A DNA stretch of 64,000 nucleotides from Proteiniclasticum ruminis (GCF_900115135.1 NZ_FOVK01000001.1:434001-498000); one strand, 5' to 3'. Shown: positions 1-7,915, counted from the first letter of the stretch. The notes: a model not told the origin generated them from the letters alone. Numbers and translations: made by a program.

Positions 1-700
1 TTCCTGTAACAACTGGAATCTTGGAAGCGGCAATTGCATAGGCAAGGGTTAAATCATTAAAGCAAGAAAGATCTTCAAAAGAACCTCCTCCTCTTGCCAG
101 AATGATCACATCCACATCTTTTCTCTTGTTCACTGCTTGAAGCGTTTCCAGCAGTGCTCCTCTTGCGGCATCTCCTTGCACAAGCGTTGGGAAAATCAGA
201 AGCTCCACAGTGCTGTTTCTTCTTCTTGATACATTGATGATGTCCTGCACTGCTGCTCCGGTGCCAGATGTGATCACCGCAACTTTCTCGGGATACGCAG
301 GCAGCCCTTTTTTTATTTCAGCACGAAAAAGCCCCTCTTTCTGGAGCTTTTCTTTGTTTTCCTCAAATTCTTGGTAAATTTCACCCAGACCTATCTCTTC
401 CAGTTTATTCACGTAGAGCTGATACGTCCCTTCCTTCGCATAAACGCTGACGCGTCCGCTGAGAAGCGCTTTCATCCCGTCTTTTGGATGTTTCTTCATT
501 GATGAAGCATCTTGACGGAACATCACACAGTTCACCTTTGCATGCTCATCTTTGAGCGAAAAATACAGATGTCCAGAACTGTGTGCTTTAAAATTGGATA
601 TCTCACCGAGGACGGTGAGATTGTTTAAGATAAAATCATGATCAAAATTTCTTTTGATATAGGCGTTGAGATCTGTCACACTCATGGTTTTCAGTTTCAT
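1..700 (-). CDS. xseA: Exodeoxyribonuclease VII large subunit (partial)
   Basis: N-terminal 233 residues of the large subunit of exonuclease VII, which degrades single-stranded DNA together with XseB. The gene runs off the left edge, so the C-terminal part is not visible. The start is the ATG at 700 (MKLKTMSVTDLNAY), with GGAGG six bases upstream. The OB-fold region (VTDLNAYIKRNF, LGEISNFKAHSSGHLYFSLKD) comes first, followed by the start of the catalytic domain (VAVITSGTGAAVQDI, DVIILARGGGSFEDL). It lies 21 bases downstream of folD and is probably co-transcribed with nusB-folD, the usual Bacillota order. Family assignment is secure; the partner gene xseB would lie outside the window. Confidence 0.96.
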   Translation of the reverse strand, partial: MKLKTMSVTDLNAYIKRNFDHDFILNNLTVLGEISNFKAHSSGHLYFSLKDEHAKVNCVMFRQDASSMKKHPKDGMKALLSGRVSVYAKEGTYQLYVNKLEEIGLGEIYQEFEENKEKLQKEGLFRAEIKKGLPAYPEKVAVITSGTGAAVQDIINVSRRRNSTVELLIFPTLVQGDAARGALLETLQAVNKRKDVDVIILARGGGSFEDLSCFNDLTLAYAIAASKIPVVTG

Positions 701-721
701 CGCATCCTCCATGGAGACATC

Positions 722-1573
722 TTATTTCCGGAAACTTTCATCATATAGATCCAGCAGAGTTCTTATCAGAATGGTAGTCGTAAGTGTACCTACGCCTCCA
801 GGAACTTTCGTAGCATATGCCGCCTTCTGTAGAACACTCTCCAGATCACAGTCCCCCACAATCTTGCCGTCAAGCTCTGAAGTCCCTACATCAATCACGG
901 TAGCACCTTCAGACACATACTTCTCATCGATCATCAGAGGTCTTCCCATGGCACTGATGAGAATTTCACCAGACCTTGCCATCATCGGCAGATTGCTGGT
1001 TCTGCTGTGACATACCGTAACGGTCATATGTTCCCGAAGCAGTAGCTGTATCAGTGGCTTTCCCACAATATTGCTGCGTCCAATGATCACTGCATGCTTA
1101 CCTTTGAGCTCTCCATGAATATTCTTCAGTATTTCTACCACACTGGAAGGCGTGCATGGTGCTACCCCTCCTGATGTAGAAGCCAATAATCCGATGTTGA
1201 TGGGATTGACGCCATCCACATCCTTGTCTTTACTGATGCTTTCAGCTACACGTTCTTCATTGATGTGCTTCGGCAGCGGAAAAAGAACCATAATCCCATG
1301 TACCTTGTCATCACCATTGAGCTCGCCAATCATCGAAAGAAGGTCTTCCTCTGATGTATCCTCAGCCAATGTGATCTTCAGCATTGTTCCGCCTAATGCT
1401 TCCAGGTTTTTTTTCTGCATTTCGAGATAATAGACTGAACCAGGATCTTCTCCCACAAGGACCGTTGCGAGAGTAGGCACTGGTTTGCCTTCTGCTTTAT
1501 AGGTCAAGATACGACTCTTCAGTTTTTCTTTCTCTGTTTTTGCTATCGCTGAAACATTAATAATCTCTGCCAT
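722..1573 (-). CDS. folD: Bifunctional methylenetetrahydrofolate dehydrogenase/cyclohydrolase
   Basis: Cytosolic enzyme interconverting 5,10-methylene-THF, 5,10-methenyl-THF and 10-formyl-THF, supplying one-carbon units. The 283-residue length is normal for FolD. Visible family signatures are PGSVYYLEMQKKNLEALG with the active-site Tyr/Lys region (about 45-62), GIMVLFPLPKHI, VDGVNPINIG, GRSNIVGKPL in the nucleotide-binding domain (about 165-175) and KVPGGVGTLTT near the C-terminus. It sits between nusB (48 bases upstream) and xseA (21 bases downstream), consistent with one operon. The ATG at 1573 has a GGAGG-type site (CAGGAGGGACAG) just upstream. Confidence 0.97.
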   Translation of the reverse strand: MAEIINVSAIAKTEKEKLKSRILTYKAEGKPVPTLATVLVGEDPGSVYYLEMQKKNLEALGGTMLKITLAEDTSEEDLLSMIGELNGDDKVHGIMVLFPLPKHINEERVAESISKDKDVDGVNPINIGLLASTSGGVAPCTPSSVVEILKNIHGELKGKHAVIIGRSNIVGKPLIQLLLREHMTVTVCHSRTSNLPMMARSGEILISAMGRPLMIDEKYVSEGATVIDVGTSELDGKIVGDCDLESVLQKAAYATKVPGGVGTLTTTILIRTLLDLYDESFRK

Positions 1574-1621
1574 CTGTCCCTCCTGGATCGAAAAATCTTC
1601 TGCAACCTTATTATGAACTTA

Positions 1622-2038
1622 CTACTCTTGACCTTTCTCCTGATGTGCGATTTTGTCCAGCACTCCATTGATAAAAGCTCCAGAGGTTTCATCTGAATAC
1701 TTTTTAGCGATCTCTACCGCCTCAAAAATCGATACATTCTCCGGGATACCCTGCATAAAGAGAATTTCATAAGTGCTCAACCTCAGTATACTTAAGTTGA
1801 TTTTAGAAACTCTCTGAATCTTCCAGTTCACCAGATACTTTTCTATGATTGAATCCAACTGTTCTTTTTTGTCATTTACACCGTTGAGTACTTCTTCCAA
1901 ATACTTCAGATCTGTATCTTCACGCAGGTCCTCATGGTTGTCTTCAAAATAATCATCCACAAGCTCCTCAATGTTCTTCTCATTCATGGTGCTTTGATAC
2001 AATAGTTCCATAGCGATTTCACGTGTTCTCTTTCTCAT
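1622..2038 (-). CDS. nusB: Transcription antitermination factor NusB
   Basis: 138-residue all-helical RNA-binding protein that with NusE (S10) binds boxA for processive antitermination on rRNA operons. It begins MRKRTREIAMELLYQ and ends with the typical INLSILRLSTYEILF and SGAFINGVLDKIA segments. The ATG at 2038 is the first in-frame start after a stop (TAA, seven codons upstream). Oddly, the only good Shine-Dalgarno sequence (AGGAGG) ends about 23 bases upstream, with the perfect palindrome GGGCTTAAGCCC between it and the start codon; see findings. It is separated from asp23 by an intrinsic terminator, so it probably has its own promoter or depends on read-through. Confidence 0.96.
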   Translation of the reverse strand: MRKRTREIAMELLYQSTMNEKNIEELVDDYFEDNHEDLREDTDLKYLEEVLNGVNDKKEQLDSIIEKYLVNWKIQRVSKINLSILRLSTYEILFMQGIPENVSIFEAVEIAKKYSDETSGAFINGVLDKIAHQEKGQE

Positions 2039-2088
2039 ACGCTTTTATAGGGCTTAAGCCCCCTCCTCATTTTCTCATAGTACTTCAA

Positions 2089-2115
2089 AAAACCCTCTGG
2101 ATTTCAGAGGGTTTT
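2089..2115 (-). terminator. Intrinsic terminator downstream of asp23
   Basis: Perfect 11-bp stem (AAAACCCTCTG / CAGAGGGTTTT) with a five-base loop, followed on the minus strand by a T tract. It ends the asp23 transcript just before nusB. Confidence 0.85.
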
Positions 2116-2118
2116 CTT

Positions 2119-2505
2119 TTATTTTTCCTTTGTCTTCTGATCGTTTTCTTTCACAAATATGTTGTTCACATAAACATTCACTGCAGAAACCTTTAATCCT
2201 GTGATGGTTTCAACAGTTTCTTTCACGTTGGACTGTGCCTTCTTTACAACCTCAGGAATTCTGAATCCATACTCAATGCTCACAACCATATCGATGATGG
2301 CATCCTGTTCACCTACAGTGACTTTAACTCCTTTGGTCACATTTCTTTTTCCTGTCACCACTTGAGTAATCCCACCAGTTAGGGTTGGATGAAGTCCCTG
2401 AATTCCTTCTATTTCACTGGCAGCAATCCCTGCAATGACCCCAACTACATCTTCGGAAATCTTTACTACCCCATAGCCTTGGTTCTTCTTTGTATTTTCG
2501 CTCAT
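2119..2505 (-). CDS. Asp23/Gls24 family envelope stress protein
   Basis: 128-residue Asp23/Gls24 (DUF322) protein, a small cytosolic, often membrane-peripheral protein linked to cell-envelope homeostasis in Bacillota. Typical segments are VVKISEDVVGVIAGIAA near the N-terminus, GVKVTVGEQDAIIDMVVSIEYG in the middle and VNVYVNNIFV at the end. The start at 2505 follows GAGGAGGAAAATAA. It has its own promoter (2544-2572) and terminator (2089-2115), so it appears monocistronic. In spore-forming Clostridia the spoIIIA operon usually lies directly upstream of this gene; here efp follows instead. Confidence 0.93.
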   Translation of the reverse strand: MSENTKKNQGYGVVKISEDVVGVIAGIAASEIEGIQGLHPTLTGGITQVVTGKRNVTKGVKVTVGEQDAIIDMVVSIEYGFRIPEVVKKAQSNVKETVETITGLKVSAVNVYVNNIFVKENDQKTKEK

Positions 2506-2543
2506 TTATTTTCCTCCTCGGTCCTGTAGGTCTATTTGGATTA

Positions 2544-2572
2544 ATTATATCAAATTGAACTTTTATAAGCAA
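2544..2572 (-). promoter_or_regulatory. Sigma-A promoter of asp23
   Basis: On the minus strand TTGCTT (2567-2572), a 17-base spacer and TATAAT (2544-2549), preceded by TGA (extended -10). The start codon lies about 40 bases downstream. Confidence 0.75.
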
Positions 2573-2629
2573 TTGAATCGCTAAATCCAAAAGTGGGAAA
2601 CATGCCCTATTACGTCTCTGATGCCGCCT

Positions 2630-2658
2630 AAAAAAAGGACCTGGTATAAACCAGATCC
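2630..2658 (-). terminator. Intrinsic terminator of efp
   Basis: Stem GGATCTGG / CCAGGTCC with loop TTTATA, followed by seven T on the minus strand, 31 bases after the efp stop codon. Confidence 0.88.
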
Positions 2659-2688
2659 AAAATCCCAGCTCCATATTGTGCTTTAGAC

Positions 2689-3246
2689 TTAAACTCTTTC
2701 CATGTACTCGCCTGTACGAGTATCTACACGGATGGAGTCTCCTTCATTGATGAAGAAAGGAACCATAACCATTGCTCCTGTTTCCACTGTTGCTGGCTTA
2801 AGAGCATTCGTTGCTGTATTGCCTTTGACTCCTGGCTCTGTCTCTGTAATCTGCAGCTCCACGAAGTTTGGCGCTTCGACAGAGAATGCTTCTCCCTTGT
2901 AGAACTTGATTACAGCGAAGTTGTTTTCTTTCAGGAACTTAATGGCTTCTTCAACCTTTTCAAAGTTCAGCGGAATCTGCTCAAAGGTCTCCTGATCCAT
3001 GAAATAGTACAGTTCTCCATCATTGTAAAGATACTGCATTTCCTTTCTTTCAATAACCGCTTCCTGCAGTTTAGTGGAAGGGTTGAATGTGGTTTCTGTC
3101 ATACCACCTAGTATTACGTTTCTCAGCTTTGTACGAACAAATGCTGCACCTTTGCCAGGCTTTACGTGTAGAAAGTCGATTACGACAAACACATTGCCTT
3201 CATGTTCGAATGTTGTACCTTTTCTTAAATCACTTGCTGAAATCAT
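2689..3246 (-). CDS. efp: Elongation factor P
   Basis: 185-residue translation factor that binds the ribosome E-site region and relieves stalling at polyproline. It has three beta-barrel domains (KOW-like N-domain, central EF-P domain, S1-like C-domain ending [16 protein letters not shown]). The tip of the first loop, VKPGKGAAF, carries Lys32, the residue modified in the Bacillus-type protein. The ATG at 3246 ([10 protein letters not shown]) is chosen because GGAGGT lies seven bases upstream; a longer frame beginning with TTG at 3261 would start at the ribosome site itself. It has its own promoter at 3383-3411. Confidence 0.97.
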   Translation of the reverse strand: MISASDLRKGTTFEHEGNVFVVIDFLHVKPGKGAAFVRTKLRNVILGGMTETTFNPSTKLQEAVIERKEMQYLYNDGELYYFMDQETFEQIPLNFEKVEEAIKFLKENNFAVIKFYKGEAFSVEAPNFVELQITETEPGVKGNTATNALKPATVETGAMVMVPFFINEGDSIRVDTRTGEYMERV

Positions 3247-3382
3247 TTCTTTTACCTCCAAATTCTATCCTAAACCTAGGAACTGCCAGGCAGAGCCTGG
3301 TTTTATTTCACACAGAAGGGCAAAAACAAAGTCTTCGCCTTCTGACAAAATATCAATTACTCTTCTGGAAATTACCAATGAT

Positions 3383-3411
3383 ATTTTATCAGATTGACTG
3401 AAGTTATGCAA
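3383..3411 (-). promoter_or_regulatory. Promoter of efp
   Basis: Minus-strand TTGCAT (3406-3411), a 17-base spacer and extended -10 TGA-TAAAAT (3383-3388). The roughly 130-base leader up to efp holds two inverted repeats: CCAGGC/GCCTGG at about 3287-3301, and a longer imperfect one around 3315-3345. Confidence 0.65.
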
Positions 3412-3523
3412 TAAATATCGCTTTTGACAGATTTTAGTGATATTTAAAGAAAGGCTTAGAACAACGAAAATATCAGAATATCATACAAAAAACTAGATTA
3501 TTTAAGGTGAACCCCAATGGACT

Positions 3524-4033
3524 CTACTTCGTCCACTCATTTCTCAAAACCTCATAAAGATTCTGGATCTGAGTTCCAATCTGAGTTTTTCCATCAGTAT
3601 GAACATGATAGGATGCCTTCAAATATTCAGGTTCTCGTTTTTCCAGCATAGACTTCACTTCCTCATAAGTTCTGGATAGGGGTCTTGTCCGATCATTTCT
3701 GAGTCTCTTCCAGAGAGTGTCTGCTGAACATGACAAGTAAACCGTGATGCCAGAGGTGTTCAGTTTTGACATATTTTCATTAAATATCGGTAGTCCACCG
3801 CCTGTGGAGACCACAACATTCTTTAAGTTCATAATTCCGCTCAGAAGTTCCAGTTCAAGAACTCTCAGCCTTTTCTCCCCATCCTCTTCAATGATCTGCT
3901 CTGGTGTTCTACCGTAAGCTCTTTTAATCTCTTCGTCTGTATCAAGAAAGTCCAATTCCATTTTTTTTGCAAGTTCTTTCCCTATTGTGGTTTTACCGCA
4001 CCCAGGCATACCTACCAAGAATATTGGTCTCAT
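3524..4033 (-). CDS. aroK: Shikimate kinase
   Basis: 169-residue P-loop kinase that phosphorylates shikimate with ATP in chorismate synthesis. Visible are the Walker A motif GMPGCGKTT (residues 8-16), the shikimate-binding DTDEEI (about 32-37), the GGG-containing VVSTGGGLP and the lid RNDRTRPLS. The ATG at 4033 is one base after the stop codon of the preceding comG-type gene and has AAGGGAG upstream, so aroK is the last gene of the comG-like operon, similar to the comG-aroK neighbourhood of bacilli. No other aromatic pathway genes are adjacent. Confidence 0.95.
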   Translation of the reverse strand: MRPIFLVGMPGCGKTTIGKELAKKMELDFLDTDEEIKRAYGRTPEQIIEEDGEKRLRVLELELLSGIMNLKNVVVSTGGGLPIFNENMSKLNTSGITVYLSCSADTLWKRLRNDRTRPLSRTYEEVKSMLEKREPEYLKASYHVHTDGKTQIGTQIQNLYEVLRNEWTK

Positions 4034-4034
4034 A

Positions 4035-4424
4035 TTATACTCCCTTGTTGATCAGCTGAATCTCTTCATCCTGCACCTTCAACTCTACCCTTCTCAGATA
4101 TCTCAGTACCGTGTCTTCTACAATCAGCACATGCACCGTACCTTCATTATATCCTTCATCGTAATAAATAGAATAGACCCCAACTTTTTCTTTCCTCCCT
4201 TTTTTCATATGAACCAGGAAATCGCTTCCCACATATCTCTCATTAATGATGGTCTCAATGAGTTCCAGTTCCTGAAGAAACTTCTGGATACGGACATCAA
4301 CACTGTAGAGGCCTTTCTCAATATACATATGACTTCGCAGAAGTCTGTGATTTCTGATGGAGAACCCTCCCGCAAGGATCAGCAGAAGTACTGCCGTAAT
4401 GATGCTTCCTCGTTTACTTTGCAA
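4035..4424 (-). CDS. ComGG/PilX-like minor pseudopilus component
   Basis: 129-residue protein with a short basic N-terminus (MQSKRGSI), one membrane helix (about residues 8-26, ITAVLLLILAGGFSI) and an extracellular alpha/beta-looking tail. Position at the end of a comG-type operon and the prepilin-like start suggest a minor pseudopilin. The canonical G-F-[residue]-L-x-E pattern is not present, so normal prepilin-peptidase processing is doubtful. The start is TTG at 4424, with GGGGG seven bases upstream; it overlaps the preceding gene by 11 bases. I cannot assign it to a specific comG letter with certainty. Confidence 0.6.
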   Translation of the reverse strand: MQSKRGSIITAVLLLILAGGFSIRNHRLLRSHMYIEKGLYSVDVRIQKFLQELELIETIINERYVGSDFLVHMKKGRKEKVGVYSIYYDEGYNEGTVHVLIVEDTVLRYLRRVELKVQDEEIQLINKGV

Positions 4425-4854
4425 GATAAAACCCCCGTTCGTAAGAAACGCCTGGAAAATAAAGCCTGATAAACACGATATCCCCTATTTTTCTCATCCT
4501 GACATCGACGACACCATGACATATTTCTTGAACCTGCCCCCCTTCAAACACAAAAAGGAGCCTTGAATCCCGCTTTGTCAGCACTATTTTATTCCCGGGC
4601 ACATAGACACTTTTTTCAATCTGAAGGGTATTGCCAGACAATGCAGTCGCTTCCACATTGTTGTATAACCCAGTTTTCAGAACTTCAAAGGCATGGTATG
4701 CGTAATCTGTATACTTTAAAAACTGTAGCAGCTCTTTATAGTCTTCCACTGAAAAAATATACACCCTCATTGCAAGAATTACAGCCATAAGGCTGAACAT
4801 CATATAGGCTAAAAAGTCACTCAGTGCCGTCCCCCGTTTGATTCCTGAATTCAT
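4414..4854 (-). CDS. ComGF-like minor pseudopilin
   Basis: 146-residue protein. The N-terminus MNSGIKRGTALSDF is followed by a membrane helix (about 13-34, LAYMMFSLMAVILAMRVYIF) and a C-terminal region rich in beta strands (IVLTKRDSRLLFVFE, IGDIVFIRLYF) as in ComGF. The position preceding the basic-helix boundary is Asp rather than the usual Glu (RGTALSDF). The chosen ATG at 4854 gives overlaps of 38 bases with the upstream gene and 11 with the downstream one. The frame is open further upstream to 4995, but that part only duplicates the neighbouring gene and lacks a better ribosome site. Confidence 0.6.
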   Translation of the reverse strand: MNSGIKRGTALSDFLAYMMFSLMAVILAMRVYIFSVEDYKELLQFLKYTDYAYHAFEVLKTGLYNNVEATALSGNTLQIEKSVYVPGNKIVLTKRDSRLLFVFEGGQVQEICHGVVDVRMRKIGDIVFIRLYFPGVSYERGFYLAK

Positions 4855-5206
4855 ACCTTTGTCTTTCCTTCCCTCCATAGTAGCCCACAATCTCCACTCT
4901 CTCAGTGTCTTTCTGAAATTCAATAACAAACTCTCCCTGCGGCTTTTCTGATACTTCATATTCTTCAAGACTCCCATAGGAAACCCCCTCGTCAACCATC
5001 AGTCCACCACTCAAGAGAAGCAGATAATACCCTTCCAGTTTATAGTCAAAATCAAGAAGAGCCTCCATCTCCATCTGCTTTACTTTAAGAACTGCGCGTT
5101 CCTCGGTGAATGTCAGTCCTACCATCAGCACAAGAAATACACCGCCCAACATAAACAGATGGATTCTTCCACATTTACTAGTTTTGATCCGCCTCACTGT
5201 TGTCAA
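4817..5206 (-). CDS. Small single-pass membrane protein of the comG-like operon
   Basis: About 129 residues. A basic N-terminus (MTTVRRIKTSKCGRIH) is followed by one membrane helix (LFMLGGVFLVLMVGLTF, about 18-34) and a soluble tail with several short charged strands. Context suggests a pseudopilus component, possibly the ComGE position, but no family motif is visible. The start is uncertain: TTG at 5206 has no good ribosome site. An AGGGAG at about 5228-5233 would better suit an unusual ATA codon at 5224 in the same frame, or translation may be coupled from upstream. Confidence 0.5.
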   Translation of the reverse strand: MTTVRRIKTSKCGRIHLFMLGGVFLVLMVGLTFTEERAVLKVKQMEMEALLDFDYKLEGYYLLLLSGGLMVDEGVSYGSLEEYEVSEKPQGEFVIEFQKDTERVEIVGYYGGKERQRYEFRNQTGDGTE

Positions 5207-5583
5207 TAACTTATAAAACTCTATAACACTCCCTGATCAACAAATCTGATGGTCTACATTCCCATGAACTATAGAGGTCTTGGTGTTCTCTGTCCTTTTT
5301 GTTTTCTGGTGAAAGAGATTACTTCATCAATTGGCTGTTTTCTTGAAGCAATCTGATCTGATGTTCGAGTTTTATAAGATTACTTGTTTTGACAAACGTA
5401 CTCCCTTCATATTTTTTGGTATTTGCAAGATACCCTGCGCTGCAATCTGCGCAGCCTTTTTTCAAGCTTCTTCGTAGCGTTTATAGAATTGACTTTACTT
5501 ACATCCTTCTATACCCTGTCAAAGACTCTATATTATAAGAAATCAACTGGACTTGTGCTACTATTCTTCTGCCCTGATGTTTT
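5207..5583. other. 377-base gap inside the comG-like operon
   Basis: No convincing gene on either strand. On the minus strand there is a 47-codon open frame between about 5320 and 5465, which could start at TTG and reads KKGCADCSAGYLANTKKYE at its beginning. It has no ribosome site and no prepilin motif. A TATAAT (minus strand, about 5530-5535) could be a secondary promoter for the downstream genes. The gap is where comGC or comGE would be expected in a complete operon, so it may be a decayed gene. Confidence 0.4.
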
Positions 5584-6033
5584 CTAAGGATTTCTGACAT
5601 CTAAAGTCATAGTGCCCAGATGAATCATCAGAGACTGCTGCTGTTTCCCATTTTCATAGAACGACACTTTTCCGCTGATGGCCGAAATTCCATAATACTT
5701 GAAAGTAAAGCTTGTATTGGCCATGGCATCCGGATAGGAGTACCCATAAAAAAACACTTCACTTCCTGGTGCCATATAGGTTCTCTTTTCGATCTGCTGC
5801 AAATGGTTGATATGAAGCAGATACCCTTTTCGGGCTCCCAGCTTTCTGGATTTCATAGTTTCTTGAGCAGTTCTCAGTTCTTCATTCAATGCCCCCATAT
5901 AAATCACCGCGGATTCTTCCCGGCTCCCGGTAACTCCTTTTGGCACTTGAGTACCACCAATGAGTAAAATGGAGGAGAAAAGCCCCAATGCTATGAGCAT
6001 TTCAAAAATCGTACTGCCTCTACAGTTTCTCAT
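5584..6033 (-). CDS. Pseudopilin (ComGD-like) with type IV prepilin signal
   Basis: 149 residues. The N-terminus MRNCRGSTIFEMLIALGLF is a classic prepilin leader: basic residues, Gly before the cleavage point, Glu at +5 and a hydrophobic helix to about residue 30. The tail contains pseudopilin-like strands (FTFKYYGISAISGKVSFYENG). It is the only protein in this operon with an intact prepilin-peptidase site. It overlaps the end of comGB by 14 bases, so translation is probably coupled. The length and tail fit ComGD better than ComGC, which is shorter and normally follows comGB directly. Confidence 0.72.
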   Translation of the reverse strand: MRNCRGSTIFEMLIALGLFSSILLIGGTQVPKGVTGSREESAVIYMGALNEELRTAQETMKSRKLGARKGYLLHINHLQQIEKRTYMAPGSEVFFYGYSYPDAMANTSFTFKYYGISAISGKVSFYENGKQQQSLMIHLGTMTLDVRNP

Positions 6034-6994
6034 AAGCCTCCATCATGGGCATCATGACAGCCATGGACAACAGGAAGAGCAAAGCACCAAGAATAAAAAT
6101 AGACAAAGGCTCCAATAATGCGGTTCTTCTCCTTAAGTATTCTTCAAAGAACGTTTTTCTTACAAGGAGATACGCTTGAAGTGACTCTTCCAAGTTACCA
6201 GTTTCCTCCGAGATCTGAACATATCTTACCAGCAGTTTCGAATACCCTCCTTCCTGCAGACTTTCAGTAAGGGACTTTCCTTCTTTGATGGCTTCTCTAA
6301 TCTTCAGACAGGACCTCCCGCCCTCATCAAGAAGGTGAAGCGCTTCCATGAGATCTATACCACCCTTAATAAGCTGGTACAGCTCATTGATGAATGTCAT
6401 TTCGTCATGTTCCACCCACTTCTTCCCAAACACAAGATAGCGAAGAACCTTTTTTCTCTGAAGCACTTTAACAGCAGCATAAATAAGAATAAAGGATGCA
6501 GCACTAAGCACCGGCATTGGAACACTTAATTGAAACATATAGAGGCTCGATAGGAGCATATTTTCAACTTCAAGGGTACTCAGCATTTCCTTCAGTGGAG
6601 GCAGAATATAATAGAGCGCACCAATAAAAAATACAACCGTCGCTGCCAGAAGCAGTGCCGGATAGATAAGAATTCCAATGATTTTTTCTTTAAACATCCG
6701 TTCTTCTTTCAAGGATTGTGCTATCCGTTCAAAAGCACCCGCCAAGTCTCCCGTTTCTTCCGCCAATTTCACGAGATGGATTTCTCTTGTTTTAAAGAGA
6801 TTCATTGTCCCCATGGCCTCTGAAAGAGACCACCCCACAAGAAGCTGCTCAGAAAGTGCTTCTTCTTGTGGATTTTCAGAGAGCTTCAGAACCTCTGTCA
6901 GACTGATTCCGTTCTTTAAATAATGACTTTTTTCATAGAAGAACAGTTCCTTGTTGAAGTATGGTTTCTTCCGGATTGGTCTCCAGTTTTCCAT
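6020..6994 (-). CDS. comGB: Pseudopilus platform membrane protein ComGB (GspF family)
   Basis: 324-residue polytopic inner-membrane protein of the type II secretion/competence GspF family, which couples the ComGA ATPase to pseudopilus assembly. Two T2SSF repeats are visible: about 25-145 (LKNGISLTEVLKL, LAEETGDLAGAFERIA, ILIYPALLLAATVVFFIGALY) and about 200-320 (LIKGGIDLMEALHLL, ISEETGNLEESL, LLEPLSIFILGALLF). The ATG at 6994 is preferred because GGAGGG lies about ten bases upstream. It overlaps comGA by 62 bases, which is long but compatible with coupled translation. An in-frame extension to 7081 has no supporting site. Confidence 0.85.
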   Translation of the reverse strand: MENWRPIRKKPYFNKELFFYEKSHYLKNGISLTEVLKLSENPQEEALSEQLLVGWSLSEAMGTMNLFKTREIHLVKLAEETGDLAGAFERIAQSLKEERMFKEKIIGILIYPALLLAATVVFFIGALYYILPPLKEMLSTLEVENMLLSSLYMFQLSVPMPVLSAASFILIYAAVKVLQRKKVLRYLVFGKKWVEHDEMTFINELYQLIKGGIDLMEALHLLDEGGRSCLKIREAIKEGKSLTESLQEGGYSKLLVRYVQISEETGNLEESLQAYLLVRKTFFEEYLRRRTALLEPLSIFILGALLFLLSMAVMMPMMEAYEKL

Positions 6995-7808
6995 AAGCTT
7001 TTTTCCCTCCTCTCTCAAATACGAGTTTCTGATAAAATACGGTGGATAGAAGCATGGTGAGCTCATCCTTCTGGAGACCAAACTCCTTCAACTTCTCATA
7101 AGCGCTTTTATAACTGAATGCATGAATAGTAGAGATTACCGGGTGTCCTGTGAGCGCTGCTCGAAGAGCCATCCTCGCCGTCTCCTCATTTCTGATCTCA
7201 CCGATGGCAATATAGTCCGGATCCTGCCTGAGAGCAGCAAAAACTGCCCGTTCATAGGTAAATCCAGAAAGCGAGTTGATCTGGCACTGAACAAGATCCT
7301 CCACATAGTTCTCTACAGGGTCTTCAATGGTGAGCACCTTAAACTTTAGATCCGTGAGTTCCTTCAGCAGTCCATAAAATGTTGTAGTTTTCCCCATGCC
7401 CGTTTCCCCTGCAATCAGATGGATTCCTCTGAGGCTCTCTATTCGCTTCAAGAGTCTCTCACAAAGAGGAATAGACAATCCTGTAGCAAACAGACTTCTG
7501 AACCTTCTATCAAATTTACGGATGACCAGGGATTCACCATAGACAGACTTCAAAAAGCTGACACGGAAGCTTTGATCCTGATATTCAAAAGCACCGTCCT
7601 GAGGCAGTCTTTTTTCTGAGATGTTAAGACGTCCCAGGACTTTTATTTTCTGTACAAGCAGTGCATACACCTCCAAAGAGTACCTATGGATTACTTCGAT
7701 TCCTCCTTCTTCCCGGAAACACAAAAGAACATGATCCTTCTTTGGCAGAAAATGAATATCACTGATCTGTCTGTCTTTGCTGCTATCTAGAATCTCCTCT
7801 AGATTCAT
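6933..7808 (-). CDS. comGA: Competence-type secretion ATPase ComGA (GspE/PilB family)
   Basis: 291-residue hexameric ATPase powering pseudopilus assembly. Visible are Walker A GETGMGKTTT (about 135-144), the Asp box TIEDPVE (about 162-168), Walker B LRQDPDYIAIGEIR (about 193-206) and the His box TGHPVISTIHA (about 220-230). It is shorter than Bacillus ComGA (about 356) and has neither the extended N1 domain nor the four-cysteine zinc motif of GspE, as usual for ComGA. GGAGGTGGTTTA precedes the ATG. It is the first gene of the operon, divergent from rqcH; a minus-strand TATAAT lies at 7855-7860 with no clear -35. Confidence 0.9.
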   Translation of the reverse strand: MNLEEILDSSKDRQISDIHFLPKKDHVLLCFREEGGIEVIHRYSLEVYALLVQKIKVLGRLNISEKRLPQDGAFEYQDQSFRVSFLKSVYGESLVIRKFDRRFRSLFATGLSIPLCERLLKRIESLRGIHLIAGETGMGKTTTFYGLLKELTDLKFKVLTIEDPVENYVEDLVQCQINSLSGFTYERAVFAALRQDPDYIAIGEIRNEETARMALRAALTGHPVISTIHAFSYKSAYEKLKEFGLQKDELTMLLSTVFYQKLVFERGGKKAYGKLETNPEETILQQGTVLL

Positions 7809-7886
7809 TAAACCACCTCCAAGTAGCCATACTCTCTTCTTCTCATCGGACTATATTATAAGAATCGAAACAGAAATTATTCATAT

Positions 7887-7915
7887 TTGGTGTCTGTCTG
7901 AAAATAAGTTATAAT
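7887..7915 (+). promoter_or_regulatory. Promoter of rqcH
   Basis: TTGGTG (7887-7892), a 17-base spacer and TATAAT (7910-7915). The -10 is perfect and the -35 is weak. Transcription would begin near 7922, giving a leader of about 73 bases. Confidence 0.65.

Noticed and set aside
3247-3261. Longer EF-P starting at TTG 3261
   Set aside because: The TTG is part of the ribosome site of the ATG at 3246, and the shorter form has the standard EF-P length and start.
3287-3301. Plus-strand terminator in the efp leader
   Set aside because: The stem CCAGGC/GCCTGG with TTTTATTT would suit a plus-strand terminator, but no plus-strand gene lies upstream.
4855-4995. N-terminal extension of the ComGF-like protein
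   Set aside because: It is the neighbouring gene read in another frame; the prepilin-like start is at 4854.
5320-5465. 47-codon open frame on the minus strand within the comG gap
   Set aside because: It has no ribosome site, only a TTG start and no prepilin leader. It may be a remnant but is not supported as a gene.
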